From assembly GCF_914271485.1 (NCBI RefSeq), contig NZ_CAJZAG010000013.1, forward strand, positions 124,001 to 188,000: a stretch of DNA of 64,000 nt, read 5' to 3'. The notes beneath the pieces are model-generated. The model was not told the origin of the DNA. It ran no database searches and was given only the letters and a program-made list of their open reading frames with translations. The DNA comes from Cupriavidus pampae. Lineage in GTDB: Bacteria > Pseudomonadota > Gammaproteobacteria > Burkholderiales > Burkholderiaceae. Shown here in pieces: positions 60,739 through 64,000 of this stretch; the first letter of the stretch is position 1, and the number at the start of each line of letters is the position of its first letter. The position numbers and the translations under genes are program-made.

Positions 60739-62040
60739 ATGTCATTCCCGCGTTGCCTGAGGCTGGCGCTGCTTTGCGCGTCCACCTTCGGCATGTCGGT
60801 GTCGCTTGCCGCGCCCCCACATGCCATCCCCGCTCTATCCATTGAAGAGGCCGCCGCGCTCGCCACAGCGCATGCGCGCGATGCCGAGAATTCGTACGGT
60901 GCCATCGAGTCGGCAGTACAACAGGCGGTGGCTGCCGGGCAGTTGCCCGACCCCGTCCTCAAAGTTGGACTGAACGATGTCCCCATCAACGGCACGGACA
61001 AGTTCTCGCTGAGTCGTGACTCCATGACCACGCGCTCAGTCAGCGTGCTGCAGGAGTTCACGCGTGCTGACAAGCGACGGGCACGCACCGCGCGTTTCGA
61101 GGCCGAAGCCGCTTCCGCAGATGCGCGGCGCATGCTCGGCATGACCAACGTCCAACGCAACGCCGTGGCCGCATGGATCGACCGCTGGTACGCCGAGCAG
61201 GCGGCCGTCTTGCTCGGTCATCATTCGCATCCGTTGAATCTCGCGCAGGAAGCCGCCAATGCAGCCTATCGCGGCGGCCGAGGCACGCGCGCCGACGTGC
61301 TATCCGCACAACTGGAAGTGCAAAAACTGCGCGACCGAGAAAGCGAGAACCAGGCGGTGCTCGACACTGCCACCGTCAATCTATCGCGCTGGATCGGCGC
61401 GGATGCGACCCGGCCACTTGGCGAGCGCCCTGTGCTGGCCATACCGGACCGAGTCGAGCAACTCATCCGCACACGTTACGACGGCGTGCCGGAAGTTGCC
61501 GCCGCCCAGCGCGAGGTGACCCTGGCGGAGAGCGAGGTACGCGTGGCGGACGAAGCGCGCAAGCCCGACATCGCGGTGGAGTTGATGTACAGCCAGCGTG
61601 GCGCCGCATATTCCAACCTGACTTCGATCAACGTGAGCTTTCCGCTGCCGTGGGATCGCGCCAATCGGCAGGATCGCGAGGTGTCCGCTCGGCTCGCGCA
61701 GGCCACGGAGGCACGTGCAAAGGCTGAAATCATCCAGCGTAATACGGACGCCATCGTTGGCGCGCGCCTCGCGGAGTTGCGTCGCAACCTCGAACGCCTC
61801 AGGCGGTATGACGATGCCACGCTGCCGCTGGCCAATGCACAGGCCGAAGCCGCGCTGACGGCCTATCGCGCCAATACCGGGTCGCTGCTGGCCGTGGCGG
61901 AAGCCAACCACCGTGCCATCGATACCGCCTTGGAACGGCTGGCGCTCGAACAACGCACGACCCGCCTCTGGGCCGAACTCACCTTCCTGACCCCATTGGC
62001 CACCGCACAAACCGAACCCGCCACCAAGGACGTCAAATGA
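60739..62040 (+). CDS. Outer-membrane efflux protein (TolC family, CusC/CzcC-like)
   Basis: A 433-residue outer-membrane factor with a cleavable signal (SLA/APPHA). Two repeated coiled-coil hairpins are seen (NRAKxQ-like stretches: YRGGRGTRADVLSAQLEVQK and YRANTGSLLAVAEANHRAID), as in TolC channels. ADEARKPDIAVELMYSQRG marks the first barrel part. CGGAGGCTTT gives a strong ribosome site. It overlaps the adaptor gene by 4 bp. Confidence 0.92.
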   Translation: MSFPRCLRLALLCASTFGMSVSLAAPPHAIPALSIEEAAALATAHARDAENSYGAIESAVQQAVAAGQLPDPVLKVGLNDVPINGTDKFSLSRDSMTTRSVSVLQEFTRADKRRARTARFEAEAASADARRMLGMTNVQRNAVAAWIDRWYAEQAAVLLGHHSHPLNLAQEAANAAYRGGRGTRADVLSAQLEVQKLRDRESENQAVLDTATVNLSRWIGADATRPLGERPVLAIPDRVEQLIRTRYDGVPEVAAAQREVTLAESEVRVADEARKPDIAVELMYSQRGAAYSNLTSINVSFPLPWDRANRQDREVSARLAQATEARAKAEIIQRNTDAIVGARLAELRRNLERLRRYDDATLPLANAQAEAALTAYRANTGSLLAVAEANHRAIDTALERLALEQRTTRLWAELTFLTPLATAQTEPATKDVK

Positions 62041-63347
62041 ATCCACGACTGAAAGTTGCCGCGGCGTGCGTGGTGCTGATCGGTGCGGCCGGCTATGCCG
62101 GCTATCGTCTCGGCGTTTCCGAAGGCGCGTCCGCGATGCAAGGCCCATCGATGGCAGGCGCGACGGCGGCTCCCGGCAACGTCGATCCGCAAACTGGCAA
62201 GACAGTGCTCTACTGGCACGATCCAATGGTGCCGGGGCAGCGCTTCGACAAGCCGGGCAAATCGCCATTCATGGACATGCAACTGGTGCCGGTCTATGCC
62301 GATGGCAATAGTGCTGACGCGAGCGGTGTCACGATCGACAGCCGGGTCACGCAGAACCTCGGCATCCGTACGGCAGAGGTAAAGCCCGCGCAAGCCTCCT
62401 CCATGCTCGACGCCGCCGGCAACGTGGCGATCGACGAGCGCAGCGTCCAGGTCATTCAGGCAAGAACCAGCGGCTTCGTGCAGCATGTGGGCGTGCGGGC
62501 CACACTCGATCCGGTGCGACGGGGCCAGACCTTGGTTACCCTCTACGCCCCCGACTGGGTGGCAGCGCAGCAGGAATACCTGGCCGTGGCGCGACTGTCC
62601 CAAGGCGATCTCTCGGATGCGGCAAAAGCGCGCATGCTGCAAGCCGGCATGACACCAGCGCAGGCCGATGCAGTCGTCCGCTCGGGAAAGCTGCAGACGG
62701 CCCAGGGAATCGCCAGCCCGCTTGATGGCGTAGTGACTGAAATCGCGGTCCGCGAGGGAATGACGGTCACGCCGGGTATGACCTTGTTCCGATTGGCCGA
62801 TCTTGGCCAGGTGTGGGTAATTGCCGAAGTGCCCGAGGCGCAGGCGCGTGGCATTACACCGGGGCAAGTTGTCACCGTTTCTACCACGGCCGCCCCCGAG
62901 CCGGTCACCGGCAAGGTCGATGCAGTTCTCCCCGACGTCAATCCCGCCACACGCACCATCAAGGTCCGCATCGTCTTGCCAAACCACCAGCGCAAGCTGG
63001 TGCCCGGCATGTTTGCCAACGTGCGGTTTCAAGGCGGTAAACAGCCCGACATGCTGCAGATTCCATCCGAAGCCGTGATTCGCACGGGTCAGCGCACCAT
63101 CGTCATGGTCGATGCTGGGGCGCAAGGGTATGTGTCCACAGAAATCCGCACCGGTCACGAAACCGATGGCATGACCGAAGTCCTTTCCGGACTGTCTGCC
63201 GGCCAGAAGGTCGTGACGTCTGGCCAGTTTCTGATCGATTCCGAAGCCAGCCTGCGTGGCACGTCGACACGCCTTGCATCGCCGACAGAGCCATCCGCGC
63301 CCGCCATGCCGGAAAGCGGAAGCATGGGACAAGGAGCGAAGCCATGA
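62037..63347 (+). CDS. RND periplasmic adaptor with heavy-metal-binding domain (CusB-like)
   Basis: A 436-residue membrane-fusion protein. After an N-terminal anchor comes a heavy-metal-binding module from Y59 (YWHDPMVPGQRFDKPGKSPF then MDMQLVPVY), the type found in SilB/CusB. Lipoyl, hairpin and barrel domains follow (IQARTSGFVQHVGV, GLQTAQGIASPLDG-like loop, VWVIAEVPE). It should deliver Cu(I)/Ag(I) to the pump. It overlaps both neighbours by 4 bp. Confidence 0.92.
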   Translation: MNPRLKVAAACVVLIGAAGYAGYRLGVSEGASAMQGPSMAGATAAPGNVDPQTGKTVLYWHDPMVPGQRFDKPGKSPFMDMQLVPVYADGNSADASGVTIDSRVTQNLGIRTAEVKPAQASSMLDAAGNVAIDERSVQVIQARTSGFVQHVGVRATLDPVRRGQTLVTLYAPDWVAAQQEYLAVARLSQGDLSDAAKARMLQAGMTPAQADAVVRSGKLQTAQGIASPLDGVVTEIAVREGMTVTPGMTLFRLADLGQVWVIAEVPEAQARGITPGQVVTVSTTAAPEPVTGKVDAVLPDVNPATRTIKVRIVLPNHQRKLVPGMFANVRFQGGKQPDMLQIPSEAVIRTGQRTIVMVDAGAQGYVSTEIRTGHETDGMTEVLSGLSAGQKVVTSGQFLIDSEASLRGTSTRLASPTEPSAPAMPESGSMGQGAKP

Positions 63348-64000
63348 TCGCGCGCATCATTCTGGCATCGATCCGTCATCGCATCCTCGTGCTGCTGGCT
63401 ACAGTCATGCTGATCGCCTGGGGGTTGTGGGCGATTCACGGCACACCACTCGATGCGCTGCCGGATCTGTCCGACACGCAGGTCATCATCCGCACACCGT
63501 TCCCCGGGCAGGCGCCACAGCTGGTGGAGAATCAGGTGACCTATCCGCTCACCACCACGATGTTATCGGTGCCGGGGGCAAAGACGGTACGGGGCTACTC
63601 GTTCTTTGGAGATTCGTTTGTCTACGTCCTGTTCGAAGACGGGACCGACCCGTACTGGGCGCGCTCGCGTGTGCTGGAGTACCTGAATCAGGTGCAGTCG
63701 CGACTGCCGGCGGCAGCCAGGCCTGCGTTAGGGCCCGACGCTACCGGCGTGGGCTGGATCTATGAGTACGCGTTGGTCGACCGCACCGGCCAGCATGACC
63801 TGAGCCAACTGCGCGCGTTGCAGGACTGGTTCCTGCGCTTCGAGCTGAAATCCCTGCCGAACGTCGCCGAGGTGGCATCACTGGGTGGCATGGTTCGCCA
63901 GTACCAGGTGGTTCTGATGCCTGATCGTCTGCGCGCCTATAACCTTTCGCAGGCCAAGGTGCTCGCGGCGATCCGTGGCGCCAATCAGGAGGCAGGTGGC
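63344..64000 (+). CDS. Heavy-metal RND efflux pump (CusA-like), 3' end outside window
   Basis: The first 219 codons of an inner-membrane RND transporter. MIARIILASIRHRILVLLAT leads into TM1, then ALPDLSDTQVIIRTPFPGQA, the HME-RND signature, and SVPGAKTVRGYSFFGDSFVY. Placement after CusC- and CusB-like genes and the metal-binding adaptor suggest the monovalent (Cu/Ag) class rather than CzcA. The rest, about 800 residues, lies beyond the right edge. Confidence 0.93.
   Translation, partial: MIARIILASIRHRILVLLATVMLIAWGLWAIHGTPLDALPDLSDTQVIIRTPFPGQAPQLVENQVTYPLTTTMLSVPGAKTVRGYSFFGDSFVYVLFEDGTDPYWARSRVLEYLNQVQSRLPAAARPALGPDATGVGWIYEYALVDRTGQHDLSQLRALQDWFLRFELKSLPNVAEVASLGGMVRQYQVVLMPDRLRAYNLSQAKVLAAIRGANQEAGG

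Noticed and set aside
60128..60845. Overlapping plus-strand frames before and across the copper-operon leader gene
   Set aside because: They are out of frame with the signal-peptide-bearing protein and show no domain or ribosome site.
61863..63332. 489-codon minus-strand frame opposite the efflux adaptor gene
   Set aside because: It is antisense to CusB-like coding sequence that overlaps its neighbours by 4 bp; composition is non-protein-like.

Overview
The window looks like a chromosomal segment of a high-GC betaproteobacterium in the Burkholderiaceae, most like Cupriavidus or Ralstonia. The evidence is three orphan Bug-type (tripartite tricarboxylate) binding proteins, Burkholderiales-type trimeric porins, many LysR/TetR/AraC regulators each next to a small catabolic or stress operon, and a copper/silver RND efflux operon. 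No rRNA, tRNA, CRISPR array, transposase or phage gene was seen. This is inference from protein families; no database search was possible.

Layout. 1-5.0 kb: cut lipoprotein, porin, class A penicillin-binding protein, EAL protein. 5.4-11.3 kb: LacI regulator with its operator, then a complete ABC importer (binding protein, two permeases, ATPase) ending in a cyclic/glycero-phosphodiesterase-like enzyme. 11.5-16.7 kb: PepE peptidase, LuxR-type response regulator plus hybrid histidine kinase, aldehyde dehydrogenase, small membrane protein. 16.8-17.1 kb: G10 tract and tandem palindromic repeat. 17.1-20.3 kb: old yellow enzyme, MFS transporter and TetR regulator on one strand, resembling nemRA. 20.5-22.3 kb: secreted GH19 chitinase-like enzyme with two chitin-binding modules and a Pro-Ala linker. 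22.3-28.8 kb: YceI, TetR/MBL pair, EIIA-domain protein, TetR, amidase and epoxide-hydrolase-like enzyme. 28.9-33.2 kb: lipoprotein, BrkB membrane protein, ECF sigma/anti-sigma pair, Tat-exported phosphoesterase and CuA-like cupredoxin. 33.2-40.6 kb: LysR, DoxX, 5'-truncated porin, ABC-F ATPase, MBL hydrolase, DHA2 MFS pump.

40.6-50.7 kb is an acyl-CoA catabolic block in two opposed arms. The minus arm has a CitE-like lyase, Bug, CaiB-type CoA-transferase, PDC-hydrolase-like amidohydrolase and Bug. The plus arm has LysR, LysR, Bug, CaiB-type CoA-transferase and a crotonase-fold protein. It probably imports and CoA-activates one or more carboxylic acids, cleaving a 3-hydroxyacyl-CoA-like intermediate.

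50.7-60 kb: large lipoprotein; then a lone 687-residue protein joining a GHKL (MORC/Hsp90-like) ATPase to a C-terminal PD-(D/E)XK nuclease-like domain, the best candidate here for an uncharacterised defence system; then two cupin-AraC regulators and an RclC-like (DUF417) membrane protein, nitroreductase and AhpD-like protein forming a likely oxidant-stress module; then a decayed NmrA/QorB-like gene and a small lipoprotein. 60.2-64 kb: a Cys/His/Met-rich periplasmic protein followed by cusCBA-like copper/silver efflux genes, the pump being cut by the window end.
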